The notes: a model not told the origin generated them from the letters alone. Shown: positions 35,411 through 44,997, counted from the first letter of the stretch. The stretch is 64,000 bases of DNA from Neokomagataea anthophila (GCF_018122595.1 NZ_JAGRQH010000010.1:1-64000); one strand, 5' to 3'. Numbers and translations are program-made.

Positions 35411-36394
35411 ATGAAGGCCCTGTGTCTTGGTTTATGTCTTGTGCTGGAGTTGGTGTGCGGCCTGATGTTTGGAACGGCACGCTTGACCTCTTCTCAAGTG
35501 ATGCATGCGCTTTGGCTTGGACCGGGCGGGCATGATGTCGGGGGGCGGATCATATGGTCCGTCCGTTTGCCGCGTTGTCTTCTCGCGTTGGTTGCGGGGG
35601 GATGTTTTGCGCAAGGAGGAGCACTGCTGCAAATTGTAACGCGTAATGTTTTGGCTGATCCGTATCTATTTGGCTTATCGTCAGGTGCTGCGGCAGGGGC
35701 CGTCGCTGTTATTGTTTTTCTAGGTAATTTTGCAGGGATATGGACCCCGTTTTTGGGGGCAGGTTTCGGGGCTGTTCTTGCGACCTGCGTGTTCGGTTTA
35801 TTATTGCTTGCCTCTCAAGGCGGTGAAAGAAAAAGCCATTTGGTTTTAGGCGGTCTGGCGATATCGTTCTTATTCTCAGCGCTTACAAATATTTTTATTG
35901 TTTTTGGAGACCGTAATACGGCGCAGTCTGTGCTGTTTTGGACGATGGGGAGTTTTGCTTCGGCGCAATGGCAGTTTATTCCTTTTGCACTTGTTGGGCT
36001 GTTTATATTATTGCTGTTTCGATCTATTTATAATCAGTCATTATACGCTTTGCTTGCAGGGGACGATACAGCTCGTTCGTTAGGTGTTGATGCACAGCGT
36101 CTGCGTAAACGGGCTATTTTTTGCTGTGCCATTGGGTGTGGTTTGAATGTTTGTGTGTGTGGTCCCGTGCCTTTTATTGGGCTTGTCGTTCCACATTTGG
36201 CGCGTTTTATGAACCCACGTGTGGACTCTGTAGGTTATTATAGTGCAGCTTTGGGAGCACTTTTAACGTTGGGTGCTGATATTGTAAGCCGCTCCATCAT
36301 GCCAGCACAAGAACTGCCTGTTGGTGTTCTAATCTCTGTAATTGGAAGTGTTTTTCTTCTAATTTTTTTGAAAAAGTATAAATCAGCTTTTTGA
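35411..36394 (+). CDS. FecCD-family ABC permease, probably cobalamin (BtuC type)
   Basis: A 327-residue inner-membrane permease with about ten helices. It has the FecCD motifs RLPRCLLALVAGGCFAQGGALLQIVTRNVLADPYLFGLSSGAA and the ATPase-contact GPVPFIGLVVPHLARF. The ATG at 35411 is preferred: an earlier in-frame ATG at 35348 would overlap the binding-protein gene by 53 bases and adds a non-hydrophobic leader. It is the last gene of the riboswitch operon, followed by a 16-base hairpin. Confidence 0.9.
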   Translation: MKALCLGLCLVLELVCGLMFGTARLTSSQVMHALWLGPGGHDVGGRIIWSVRLPRCLLALVAGGCFAQGGALLQIVTRNVLADPYLFGLSSGAAAGAVAVIVFLGNFAGIWTPFLGAGFGAVLATCVFGLLLLASQGGERKSHLVLGGLAISFLFSALTNIFIVFGDRNTAQSVLFWTMGSFASAQWQFIPFALVGLFILLLFRSIYNQSLYALLAGDDTARSLGVDAQRLRKRAIFCCAIGCGLNVCVCGPVPFIGLVVPHLARFMNPRVDSVGYYSAALGALLTLGADIVSRSIMPAQELPVGVLISVIGSVFLLIFLKKYKSAF

Positions 36395-36396
36395 AA

Positions 36397-36436
36397 AACA
36401 CTTCCTCTGCACAGTGCGATGTGCAGAGGAAGTGTT
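36397..36436. terminator. Bidirectional terminator after the B12 operon
   Basis: A perfect 16-base stem aacacttcctctgcac / gtgcagaggaagtgtt with an 8-base loop lies between two convergent genes. The minus-strand side is followed by a T-run (from gaaaaa), the plus-strand side by cgcttt. It is strong for the minus-strand gene and adequate for the operon. Confidence 0.9.
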
Positions 36437-36440
36437 CGCT

Positions 36441-37214
36441 TTAAATTTTGCGTTTCAGCGTCATGAGAGGCTCAAATGCAAACATGTCTGTAAAGCGGCA
36501 ATAAAGCGGGGCTGGGAGATCGATATATGGAGAGCGTGCAGCTAAACGATTGCGCCACTCCATGCATGCTTTTTGGAAGGCGGCGGCGACGTCGTCCGGC
36601 ATTGGGCGGAAAGGGTAGCCGAATGTGATGTGGAAGCGGAAGGTATCGAGGTTTGGTGTCATTAGACCCGTTGTGCGGGCAATATCATGGCGTAATTGAT
36701 AAAGTGTGGTGCGTTCTGATGTGTCCGCAGGCAACAGAGGGATGATGGTAAGGCCTTTTGTTTCATCTGTATCAACGCGCATACGGATAGGGCTAGGGTA
36801 GGTGAAGCGTTGAGCCTGTAGGCGCTCAAGTAAGGTTTGTGTGATTTCTGCTATGGGGGCAGTGAGCGGTTTTCCCGCTGGCCACAGGTGAGCGGCGCGT
36901 CTTTGAGGGTCAGCACAGCCATAGATGGTCATATGATAGCTGGCCGGAGGGGTAGCGGCGACATAATCACGGAAGTGACGTGTGACTTCTGCGTTAATGT
37001 TTAGCATTTCTTGGAACGCAGGGCTGTTAAATGGCAGTGGGCAAATGATCGTATCCCCCGCCCAAGGAAGAACATTGCCAGTATCGCTGAATTTTCCGTC
37101 ATTCTGTATGGGCGCATTTTTTGCGTATGACGGCATAGATAGGAGAGAAGTGCTGCACGCGGCTCCAAGGGTTTTGATCAGCATGCGGCGTTTGATTAAG
37201 TTATGATCGCTCAT
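36441..37214 (-). CDS. DUF1868-type exported 2H-phosphoesterase-like protein
   Basis: A 257-residue protein with a twin-arginine-like leader (LIKRRMLIKTLGAACSTSLL, cleavage near SYA). The mature part carries two H-x-T motifs, YHMTIYG and FRFHITFGYPF, spaced as in 2H phosphoesterases and DUF1868 proteins. Such enzymes cleave cyclic phosphodiesters or related nucleic-acid ends. Export, suggested by the leader, is unusual for the superfamily. Substrate unknown; transcribed alone. Confidence 0.75.
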   Translation of the reverse strand: MSDHNLIKRRMLIKTLGAACSTSLLSMPSYAKNAPIQNDGKFSDTGNVLPWAGDTIICPLPFNSPAFQEMLNINAEVTRHFRDYVAATPPASYHMTIYGCADPQRRAAHLWPAGKPLTAPIAEITQTLLERLQAQRFTYPSPIRMRVDTDETKGLTIIPLLPADTSERTTLYQLRHDIARTTGLMTPNLDTFRFHITFGYPFRPMPDDVAAAFQKACMEWRNRLAARSPYIDLPAPLYCRFTDMFAFEPLMTLKRKI

Positions 37215-37371
37215 GAAGAATAGCTTTCAGATTATAATATGATGATTTTCTGGATATATTTTAATAATATATAAAAATATTATGTATGAAGTATTTCTGA
37301 ATGTAATGTGAAGAATATATTTTCTATATTATGGGTGGGATGGAGCGGGTACATCCCACCCATAATGATTG

Positions 37372-37683
37372 TTATGCTAGGGGGAGGCCCTCAGAAATGC
37401 TTGTAAAACCGCCTTCTGTTGCTTCAATGCGTAGTTGCTTTAAAGGGGCATACGCATCGCAATGGTAGAATGACTGCGCTTGTTCTAGGCTAGGGAAAGA
37501 AATAACTACCAAAATATTTTTGGCTTTTCCTTCAACGGGAGAAAGTTTTTGGTCGGAGACCAGAGCTTGTCCGCCGTATTCCTTTACCAAGGGTAAGGCT
37601 TGTTGAACGTATTCGGACATTTTTTCGGGATTAATAACCGAAAAATTACCAATTAAATAAGCCGGTGGTACTGTGTTGGTCAT
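37372..37683 (-). CDS. DUF1330 family protein
   Basis: A 103-residue small ferredoxin-like-fold protein. The family blocks are YLIGNFSVINPEKMSEYVQQALPLVKEYGGQ and VISFPSLEQAQSFYHCDAYAPL, typical of DUF1330. The biochemical role of the family is unknown. It follows the flavodoxin gene by about 24 bases on the same strand and probably shares its promoter and the control by the divergent LysR protein. Confidence 0.85.
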   Translation of the reverse strand: MTNTVPPAYLIGNFSVINPEKMSEYVQQALPLVKEYGGQALVSDQKLSPVEGKAKNILVVISFPSLEQAQSFYHCDAYAPLKQLRIEATEGGFTSISEGLPLA

Positions 37684-37707
37684 CTTTTATATCCTATTTC
37701 GGCGCAT

Positions 37708-38268
37708 TTATTTTTCGGCACCATTGCGGAACTGTAGGGTGACTTCTGCGACACGCTGCCCTAGATGTGCAGCCGTATCAAGGTCGCTTTTGATCGGTGA
37801 AAGATCTGGGGATTCACGGTTGGATTGAGCCATAGCACCTAACCATCCGCCGATACGGTTCATTTTATCATCGCCAATATTGGCAAAAAGATCGAGGCCG
37901 ACCCAGATCATGCCATGTTGAGCGGCAAATAGAGCCATGGTGATGAGGGAGTTTAATTTATCGCCATGCATGGCACCGGAGTTCGTGAAACCTGCTGCGA
38001 TTTTATTGCGCCATTTTTGGGGAACCCAAGCGACGCCTGTTGAGTCTTCCATGACTTTCTTGAGGCGTGCGCTAACAGTTCCATTATAAGTGGGGGAACC
38101 AAAAATTATGGCATCGCTTTGCTCCAGTGTCGCCCAAGGAATGTTACCGTCGGCCACTGGGATGAGGGTTGCCTGCGCTCCATCGACGCGTGACACGCCT
38201 TCGGCCACAGCTTGAGCTTGTTTGGCGGTGTGGCCAACGCCACTATCGAATAAGATGGCAATCTGCAT
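37708..38268 (-). CDS. Flavodoxin-fold NAD(P)H:quinone oxidoreductase-like protein (WrbA type)
   Basis: A 186-residue FMN protein of the flavodoxin/WrbA group. The FMN phosphate loop is FDSGVGHTAKQA (residues about 7-18), and FGSPTYNGTVSARLKKVMED and FTNSGAMHGDKLNSLITM form the isoalloxazine site. It probably reduces quinones by two electrons. It is divergent from the LysR gene with a 90-base gap and precedes the DUF1330 gene, a common arrangement of a LysR-controlled quinone-stress pair. Confidence 0.87.
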   Translation of the reverse strand: MQIAILFDSGVGHTAKQAQAVAEGVSRVDGAQATLIPVADGNIPWATLEQSDAIIFGSPTYNGTVSARLKKVMEDSTGVAWVPQKWRNKIAAGFTNSGAMHGDKLNSLITMALFAAQHGMIWVGLDLFANIGDDKMNRIGGWLGAMAQSNRESPDLSPIKSDLDTAAHLGQRVAEVTLQFRNGAEK

Positions 38269-38379
38269 GCGACGAAAACCTTCGAAAATTGTGCGCTGTT
38301 TTACGTCGACAGAATAATGTAGAAATTAATGATCTTGTGGTGATATTTTTTCTCAGTTTTGTATCTTTTAATTCTACAT

Positions 38380-39294
38380 ATGGAGGGGGTGTTGAGGGAT
38401 AATTTTGATGGTGTCGCTATTTTTGTCGAAGTGGTAGAGGCCGGAGGATTCGCTAAAGCCGCAGAGCGTATCGCGTTAACTCGTTCTGCTGTTGGTAAAA
38501 GCATTGCGCGCTTGGAGGCTCGTTTAGGGGTACAGTTATTTCATCGTACGACGCGGAGTCATTGCCTTACGGAAGAAGGGCAAATTTATTATGAACACTG
38601 CCTGCGGGCTTTGGAAGAGTTAAGGCAGGCGACGCGTTTATTGGATACAGGCCAGCGTGAGGTACGAGGGCATTTGAAAATTGCTATGCCAACTTTATTT
38701 GGGCGCTATTGTGTAGAACCTATTTTAATAGAGTTGGCGCGTACCTATCCCTCGTTAGAGCTTGATCTCCGCTTTAGTGATCATGTGGTGGATATTATTG
38801 GGGAAGGGTTTGACCTAGCGGTTCGGCATCATGCTCTTGCTGAAAATAATCATTTACATGCACGAAAGTTGCTAAGGCAGACAAAGGTGGTTTGTGCGTC
38901 GCCATCCTATTTGGAGCAACGTGGTCCTTTAGAGTGCTTGTCTCAACTGTCAGATCACGAATCATTGGTTTATTGGCATCGTGATCATGTTTACCCATGG
39001 GTATTCCAAGATCGTTCTGGAGCAGAGATTATTCCAGAGTTACGTTGGCGTTTACGTTTTGATCATTACGAGGCCATTTTAGATGCAACTCTGAAGGGAA
39101 TGGGGGTAGCGTATCTGCCGCATTGGTTGGCGCACTCTTATATTGCTTCTGGAGCATTGGTGCCCGTATTGGAGGGTTTTACATCAGGAGCATTTGATAC
39201 ATATGCCGTCTGGCCAAGTGTGCGGTATATGCCGATGCGATTGCGGGTTGTGATTGATGCGCTTGTACGTGAATTAAAACAGATCGAGGCATAG
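38380..39294 (+). CDS. LysR-family transcriptional regulator
   Basis: A protein of about 304 residues with the LysR helix-turn-helix (FVEVVEAGGFAKAAERIALTRSAVGKSIARLEARLGVQLFHRTTR) and an effector domain (LKIAMPTLFGRYCVEPIL and MGVAYLPHWLA). The start is uncertain: ATG at 38380, or a TTG at 38392 with a GGAGG-type site just upstream; an ATG at 38359 has no ribosome site. It is divergent from the flavodoxin-DUF1330 pair, which it probably regulates. Ligand unknown, possibly quinones or phenolics. Confidence 0.88.
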   Translation: MEGVLRDNFDGVAIFVEVVEAGGFAKAAERIALTRSAVGKSIARLEARLGVQLFHRTTRSHCLTEEGQIYYEHCLRALEELRQATRLLDTGQREVRGHLKIAMPTLFGRYCVEPILIELARTYPSLELDLRFSDHVVDIIGEGFDLAVRHHALAENNHLHARKLLRQTKVVCASPSYLEQRGPLECLSQLSDHESLVYWHRDHVYPWVFQDRSGAEIIPELRWRLRFDHYEAILDATLKGMGVAYLPHWLAHSYIASGALVPVLEGFTSGAFDTYAVWPSVRYMPMRLRVVIDALVRELKQIEA

Positions 39295-39297
39295 AAA

Positions 39298-39322
39298 AAG
39301 GCCGGTTTTACCCGGCCTTCAT
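39298..39322. terminator. Bidirectional terminator between LysR and TonB receptor genes
   Basis: aaggccgg / ccggcctt with a six-base loop, between the LysR stop and the stop of the convergent TonB receptor. A-runs and short T-runs flank it on both sides. Confidence 0.85.
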
Positions 39323-39327
39323 CAAGG

Positions 39328-42300
39328 TTAGAAATTTGCTGCGATGTTAAAGCCAAAAGAACGTCCAAGAATGGCGTTATAATAGCGTGTTGTGCTGAAT
39401 TGATAAGGAAAAGGTGGTGAGGATCCTAAGACGTTATTCACCATGAAAGTCGCCGTATATTTTTTAGCGAATGTATACCCAACCGTCATGTTGAATAAGG
39501 CAAAGGATGGTGACTTAGGGTACTGAAAATAGTTACTTGATTGGTTCACGAGGTTGGAGGAACGTCCGTAATATTGTGTTTGCCACTGGAAGAAAGCATC
39601 TTTCCACATATAATTGAAGTTCGCAGTGAAATTGTCTGCGGGGTTTCCAGAGCCGCCGAATTGATACTGGGTTGATCCGCCGAGGATATAATAATTATTG
39701 AAATAATGCGTGTAGTTAACGCTTGTAGCGATTTCACCAGCATTATCACCCAACCCAATGCGCTGTAGTGGGAGTTGATAATTCAGGACAGCTTGTAGCA
39801 AACGGACTTTGCTGACGCCGACATTTTGATAGGTATCGGTAAAGCTCGTGATTTGATGGGTTGTTTTGTTACGTGTGAAGAGTTGGCAGTAGGAGTTGGT
39901 GGGGAAATCAGCAGAATCGTAGCAGGCATCCATATCGTATTGTACGCCCGGCTGCGTGATTTGGTTGTTGATACGGATATTCATGTAATCGGCTTGTAGG
40001 GTCAGGCCCGGAATCCAGCGAGGCGTAATAACCGCGCCGATGCTTTTGGCCGTGCCTTGTTCGTTGGTGAGGTGTGAGTTGCCACCACCGAGGCCTTTGA
40101 CTGAGAAGTTTGAAATATTAGACAAGAAACCCTGAGGAACGCCTGCGACTGCGCAGTTATGCGCGCGCATGGCGGGGTTGGTGCCGCCATTGATGTAGTT
40201 GGTATCGCAGGGGTCATTGCCGCTTTCATAAGAAGCGCCCAAGGGCTGAACCAACTCTGCTACGCCTGGTGCGCGTAGAGAGCGCATGTAAGAGCCTCGT
40301 ACGGCAATGTCTTTAGTGAAAGATAGGGTGCCGCCAGCAGCATACGTCCAGAAGGCGCCAGTGTAGCTGTTATCAATATAGCGCATCGAAGAGTTCGCTG
40401 AGGCATGGTAGATGAACGGGATATGCATGCTCGGTTTTACGAGCGGAATATCCGTTTCGGCAAAGGCCTCGTTGGTGTGATAGGCACCGGAAGAGGGGAG
40501 TACGGGGATAGAGATACCTTCGCCGGATTCCAAATAGGGGCCGGGATCGTATGAATTGCTTTCTCGGCGGTGTTCATATCCGGCAACAACCTGCCACTGG
40601 CCTGCAGGTAGTTGCATGACATTGCCTTTAATGTCAGCAACGAAATCGAGCATGGTATTCACGCTACGGTCTTTTGATTGCGTATCGATATAATCGACCG
40701 ATTGCTGGCTAGCTTGATTGGTGCCGATGGGGTTGAAGGGGGCGCATGTGGCGCTAAATGACATTACGGACGCGCTGGTATATCCGGGCGAGCAGATCGC
40801 TTGCCCAGCAGCATTGGTGGTAACGTTGAGTGCATTATTCAGGTTTTGAATAAGTGGCTCATTTTGCATATCGACCATTGCATTACGGCCATATTGGAAG
40901 GTGGCTTCCCACTTCCAGTTGCGATGCAATGCGTCAAAGTTACCATCTAGTCCGGTCACAAAACGATAGAGTTCGTTTTGTGATTCATAACGACCATTCA
41001 TGATTTGTGTGTTGGCATCAGCAACGTAAAATTGGTTGGTTGATGTGCCGCTCTGATTTAAAGCATTTTGGATGGTGCTTTGTTCTGTTGACGTTAGGAA
41101 GGGACTATTAATGCTAACGGGGAAGTTTCCGTTGACTTGGCCAGCATTGCCATATTGAGCGGTGGCCATGTAATAGCTGTTGGCCGGGTTAATGCTGTTG
41201 TAGCGCTCGTACCAAGTTTCCCAGTGAAAACGCAGATTATTGCTGAAATTATAATGCCCAAGTGTAACGAATGATACGCGTGTTACGTCAGACATCAGGT
41301 TGTTAAAGGCATTGCTTTTAAGGCCGTTACCGCCTGATGCGTTGTAGCCGTATGAATCGATAGAATTATAAGTCAGAGGAATCAGGCTTTTACCATCTTT
41401 GGAAAAAATAAGCGTTTGGCCCGCAGCATTTGTAATGCCGCTCTGGTTGCTGCCTTGAAAGGGAATGACATCGCTTGTATTCGGGATGCCGCTTTGGGTA
41501 AATAACAGGCTACGATATTGTGTCGAAAGTGCATTTTCGTAAGGTTTATTTGATACCGTTTCAAGCCAAGGTTGGTCCGCGCCGGAAAAATACCGGCTGT
41601 TGCCAGAAATAGAGTCATTATGCGTGTATTCAACGTCAACAACAATTCCACCGCGGTCATGGTCAAAGTGGCGGCCTGCTAAGAAGTCAACTTTATGGCT
41701 GAGGCCATCAAGCTGTTGGGTCCAACCTGCTTGCCCATCGACCTGAAGGCCTTGGAAGTCATTTTTCAAAATTAAATTAACGGTACCGGCAATGGCGTCT
41801 GAGCCGTATGTGGGGGCGCCGCCTGTTTTTACCACTTCGCTGCGATCCACGAGGCTATCTGGAATCTCGGTTAAATCTACAGCAGATCCGGAGACATTGC
41901 CGAACATTGATGCGCTCGAACCCGGAGTGAAGCGTAAACCGTTTACAACGGTCAGAGTATGTTCTGCCCCAAGATTGAAGAGGTTGGCGAAAGATTGGCC
42001 GCTACCCATGCCGTTGCCACTTTGATTGCCAATAGGGCTGGCAGCCGGAGCAAAAGCAGTGTCTTCGCGGAGGAGTGCGAGGGCAATGTTGGTGTAGCCG
42101 CGTCTACGAATCTGGTCAGAACTCAGCGTCGTGATGGGTTCGGCTTGATCGAGAGAGTTCTTGATCAAACGCGAGCCGGTCACGGTAATCTGCTCCACGC
42201 CGGATGGTGTAACGGTGGCGTTATTGAGCGTCTGCGCGACCGCAGTAGGGCTAGTGGTGCGCGCAGGCGTTATGGCTTGTGTTGATGTTGAACTTTCAGA

Positions 42301-42450
42301 AGAGGGTGGATTTGTGATGGGGGCTTTGGAAGAGGTTTTTTTGTGATGGTGTAGCGCTGCATGCTTTGGCGGTTTTGCGTGAGCGCTGAGGGGGAGAAGG
42401 GCTGCGGAAACACTGAGGGCTGTAGACCACAGAAAATACCTCTTTTTCAT
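39328..42450 (-). CDS. Large TonB-dependent receptor (CirA/oar-like)
   Basis: A 1040-residue outer-membrane receptor. The ATG at 42450 is chosen because GGAG lies 9 bases upstream and it begins the signal peptide (MKKRYFLWSTALSVSAALLPL, cleavage near AHA). A Thr/Ser/Pro-rich linker of some 70 residues follows, then the TonB box region EQITVTGSRLIK and a plug with ILKNDFQGLQVDGQ. The plug has the SDAIAGTVNLI block and the C-terminus ends in the aromatic SFGFNIAANF. This long type without a carboxypeptidase-like domain is common in sphingomonads and acetic acid bacteria for carbohydrate or peptide uptake. Monocistronic; no riboswitch or Fur box was recognised upstream. Ligand unknown. Confidence 0.88.
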   Translation of the reverse strand: MKKRYFLWSTALSVSAALLPLSAHAKPPKHAALHHHKKTSSKAPITNPPSSESSTSTQAITPARTTSPTAVAQTLNNATVTPSGVEQITVTGSRLIKNSLDQAEPITTLSSDQIRRRGYTNIALALLREDTAFAPAASPIGNQSGNGMGSGQSFANLFNLGAEHTLTVVNGLRFTPGSSASMFGNVSGSAVDLTEIPDSLVDRSEVVKTGGAPTYGSDAIAGTVNLILKNDFQGLQVDGQAGWTQQLDGLSHKVDFLAGRHFDHDRGGIVVDVEYTHNDSISGNSRYFSGADQPWLETVSNKPYENALSTQYRSLLFTQSGIPNTSDVIPFQGSNQSGITNAAGQTLIFSKDGKSLIPLTYNSIDSYGYNASGGNGLKSNAFNNLMSDVTRVSFVTLGHYNFSNNLRFHWETWYERYNSINPANSYYMATAQYGNAGQVNGNFPVSINSPFLTSTEQSTIQNALNQSGTSTNQFYVADANTQIMNGRYESQNELYRFVTGLDGNFDALHRNWKWEATFQYGRNAMVDMQNEPLIQNLNNALNVTTNAAGQAICSPGYTSASVMSFSATCAPFNPIGTNQASQQSVDYIDTQSKDRSVNTMLDFVADIKGNVMQLPAGQWQVVAGYEHRRESNSYDPGPYLESGEGISIPVLPSSGAYHTNEAFAETDIPLVKPSMHIPFIYHASANSSMRYIDNSYTGAFWTYAAGGTLSFTKDIAVRGSYMRSLRAPGVAELVQPLGASYESGNDPCDTNYINGGTNPAMRAHNCAVAGVPQGFLSNISNFSVKGLGGGNSHLTNEQGTAKSIGAVITPRWIPGLTLQADYMNIRINNQITQPGVQYDMDACYDSADFPTNSYCQLFTRNKTTHQITSFTDTYQNVGVSKVRLLQAVLNYQLPLQRIGLGDNAGEIATSVNYTHYFNNYYILGGSTQYQFGGSGNPADNFTANFNYMWKDAFFQWQTQYYGRSSNLVNQSSNYFQYPKSPSFALFNMTVGYTFAKKYTATFMVNNVLGSSPPFPYQFSTTRYYNAILGRSFGFNIAANF

Positions 42451-42764
42451 CGTTAAATACTCCATTTCAATCAACAAAACGATGACATAAAGTTGTAATT
42501 TTAAATAACAAAAAATACCAGTTTAAAGGGTTTTGTTCGATATCGCATCAAACTGTGTCTTTTGGGTAACTAATATGCGATACAGTAACAATACGATTTA
42601 GCAATAATTTTGGTGAAAAAAACTATATTCCATTTTATGAAATTATATTTTGGGAGGATAAATAATTTAGTTGCTATTTTTGTTTGGTATAAAGCGTCGA
42701 AAATAAATAGCCACACGATAAAAAGATCAAATTATACATGTGGCCATAATATTATATAAGATAA
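42451..42764. other. AT-rich spacer upstream of the large TonB receptor
   Basis: About 314 bases between two minus-strand genes. It contains the receptor's promoter region, but no convincing -35/-10 pair, and near 42710-42744 an imperfect long-loop inverted repeat (gccaca / tgtggc) that may end the EamA transcript. No coding frame or RNA gene was seen. Confidence 0.35.
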
Positions 42765-43664
42765 TTAAGATTTTTTTCTGGAATTTGATAAGGTGAATCC
42801 AATTCCAACTAATACAAAACCACCCAGTTCAATCGCTTCAATACGCTCACCTAAAAGAAGTGTGGCGAATAGTGTGCCAAAAACGGGCATAAGATAGAAA
42901 AAGATACTAGCTTTTGCAGAGCCAATAAGTTGTACGCCGCGGTTGAACAGGAAAAAGGCCAAAAGGGAAGGGCCGATTGCTAGGTAAGTGATGGCACCAA
43001 TATTAGGTAACGTCAGGTGCGGTAATCCTGAAGATGTAAAAAACTCCAGTGGTAGAAGAAGTAAAGTAGCGCAAAGGAAAGTCGCAAATAGAAAACTACT
43101 TGGGTGCAGAGGTGGTTTGCAACGCAACAACGCCGCGTAGGATGACTGACATAGCATGGCGAGGCCTGCGAGGATTGTGCCCATATTGAGGGCACCGCCC
43201 GTCGTGCCCGGCTTGCCGAGGATAACACATAAAACGCCAACGGCGGCGAAAGCCATGGCAATGAGTTGGCGCATTGTCGGGCGTTCGCCAAACAAAAGAA
43301 GACCAAACCCAAGAATACTGATGGGCATAGCGGATTGGATCAGTAACGCCGAGGTTGCTGTTGTTTGCCGTACTGCAAAATACGCCAATGTATTGCTACC
43401 AGCAATGCCGAGCAGTGATAGTAGTAATAAAATCGGCAAGTGCTTGCGGATGGTTGGGAAATCTTTTCTCAAATGCGGTAAGGCAAATGGGGTCACGAGG
43501 ATTGTTGCGAGGACCCAGCGTAAAAAAGACAGCGTAACCGGTGTTAGGGACGCGGGAATAGCGCGTCCGAGAACAAAGTTACTGGCCCAGAAGCAGGTAG
43601 CCAGTGTGAGCAGAAGATATGGTGTGTTCCATATGCTGAAGCGGGATGATGAAGGGGTGCTCAT
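42765..43664 (-). CDS. EamA-family transporter coupled to an aminotransferase
   Basis: A 299-residue membrane protein with about ten helices in two EamA repeats (FWASNFVLGRAIPASLTPVTLSFLRW in the first and FFYLMPVFGTLFATLLLGERIEAIELGGFVLVGIG in the second). Likely an exporter of an amino acid or related metabolite. Its ATG overlaps the stop of the upstream aminotransferase (ATGA at 43661-43664), so the two are translated together. The divergent Lrp/AsnC gene beyond the aminotransferase probably controls both. Confidence 0.85.
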   Translation of the reverse strand: MSTPSSSRFSIWNTPYLLLTLATCFWASNFVLGRAIPASLTPVTLSFLRWVLATILVTPFALPHLRKDFPTIRKHLPILLLLSLLGIAGSNTLAYFAVRQTTATSALLIQSAMPISILGFGLLLFGERPTMRQLIAMAFAAVGVLCVILGKPGTTGGALNMGTILAGLAMLCQSSYAALLRCKPPLHPSSFLFATFLCATLLLLPLEFFTSSGLPHLTLPNIGAITYLAIGPSLLAFFLFNRGVQLIGSAKASIFFYLMPVFGTLFATLLLGERIEAIELGGFVLVGIGFTLSNSRKKS

Positions 43665-44851
43665 GTGATGTTCTGCTCCATCAAAGCCTGTAAGGCTGCG
43701 CCAAAGCGTTGGACGTCTTCGTTACCAAAACCAGCGATATTGATGCGCCCAGAATGAGCCATGTAGATGGCATAATGTTCGCGCAGCCATGCCACTTGAC
43801 TTGGGGTTAGGGGAAGGGTTGCAAACATGCCCTTGCCATGGGCGATGGGGGATAAATTGAGGGAGCCAATCATACCAAGCTGAGCCAGCTCTTGCCGTAG
43901 TGACAAAATGCGCGTGCGCATGAACTCTAATTCTTCGCGCCAGACATTGTGTAGTGCTGGGTCGGTCAGAATTAAACGAACGACAGCAGCGCCATGGTCG
44001 GGGGGCATAGACCAGTTGGTCCGTGCAAGATGCAGTAGGTTGGATATGGTGCAGTCTAGGCTCTCGGCGTCTGGTGCACTGACGTAAAGGGCGCCTGTTC
44101 GTTCACGGTAAAGGCCAAAATTTTTATCGCATGAATAGGCAAGTAGGCCGTAAGGAACAGCTGAAAGGACTGTACGTGCGCCTAAAGCATCGTCTTCCCA
44201 TCCGTCGCCGAGGCCTTGATAGGCAATGTCGATCAGGGGCAGAAGTTGGCGGTGTGCAATGATGTCTGCAATCACACGCCAATCTTGACCTGCGGGGTCA
44301 ATACCTAGTGGGTTGTGACAACAGCCATGGAGTAGGACGGCGTCACCAGCTTCAGCGGAGTTTAGGGCTTCTTTGAAGCGCTCGAGGTCAAAGCTCTGTG
44401 TATTTAGGTCAAAGCATGAGGCCGTAATAACGGACAGGCCAACTTCCTTAAAGATGGCGAGGTGGTTTGCCCATGTGGGGCTAGCCACGAGGATACGTTT
44501 TACACCGCTACGAATTAAGAGTTCACCAGCGAGGCGCAGCGCGCCTGTGCCCCCGGGAGTTTGTAAGCCATCGATGGCGCGTAATTTTTGGGTGTCACCA
44601 AACAATTGTTCTGCAATTGCGCTTACAAAACCTTTATCGCCTTCTGGGCCGAGATAGGATTTGCTGTCTTGTGTGGTGAGTAGCTTCTCTTCTGCTTGTT
44701 TGACGGCAGACATGACGGGGGTTGCGCCGTGTACGTCTCGAAAGACGCCGACGCCAAGATCGATCTTTTCAGCTCTTGGATCCGCTGCGTATGCCTTAAT
44801 GAGGGCGAGGAGAGGATCGTTTGGCTGATGGGTTAGTGTTGAGAAGGGCAT
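43661..44851 (-). CDS. Aromatic/aspartate-type aminotransferase (class I)
   Basis: A 396-residue PLP enzyme of the TyrB/AspC subgroup. Motifs: NAGTG-like PGGTGALRLAGELL, LLHGCCHNPLGIDP (Asn and Pro of the cofactor pocket), IDIAYQGLGDG and the PLP lysine in YSCDKNFGLYRER, with the substrate arginine in the C-terminal SGRINIAGF. The ATG at 44851 is preferred because GGAGTGAG precedes it; earlier in-frame ATGs to 44941 add an unconserved, His-rich leader. It probably interconverts aromatic or acidic amino acids and keto acids, feeding the coupled EamA exporter. Confidence 0.9.
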   Translation of the reverse strand: MPFSTLTHQPNDPLLALIKAYAADPRAEKIDLGVGVFRDVHGATPVMSAVKQAEEKLLTTQDSKSYLGPEGDKGFVSAIAEQLFGDTQKLRAIDGLQTPGGTGALRLAGELLIRSGVKRILVASPTWANHLAIFKEVGLSVITASCFDLNTQSFDLERFKEALNSAEAGDAVLLHGCCHNPLGIDPAGQDWRVIADIIAHRQLLPLIDIAYQGLGDGWEDDALGARTVLSAVPYGLLAYSCDKNFGLYRERTGALYVSAPDAESLDCTISNLLHLARTNWSMPPDHGAAVVRLILTDPALHNVWREELEFMRTRILSLRQELAQLGMIGSLNLSPIAHGKGMFATLPLTPSQVAWLREHYAIYMAHSGRINIAGFGNEDVQRFGAALQALMEQNIT

Positions 44852-44997
44852 GCTCTCACTCCAGCAAAATGAACCGGAATGGTAATGCTTATTTTGTGCA
44901 ATGTCCGTGTTCTTTGTGGCGTTTTGCATGGATGACTGCACGTTTTATGTGCTATTTTAGTCTAATGTGATTTTTTCATGCGGAAGAGCTGAGTGTT

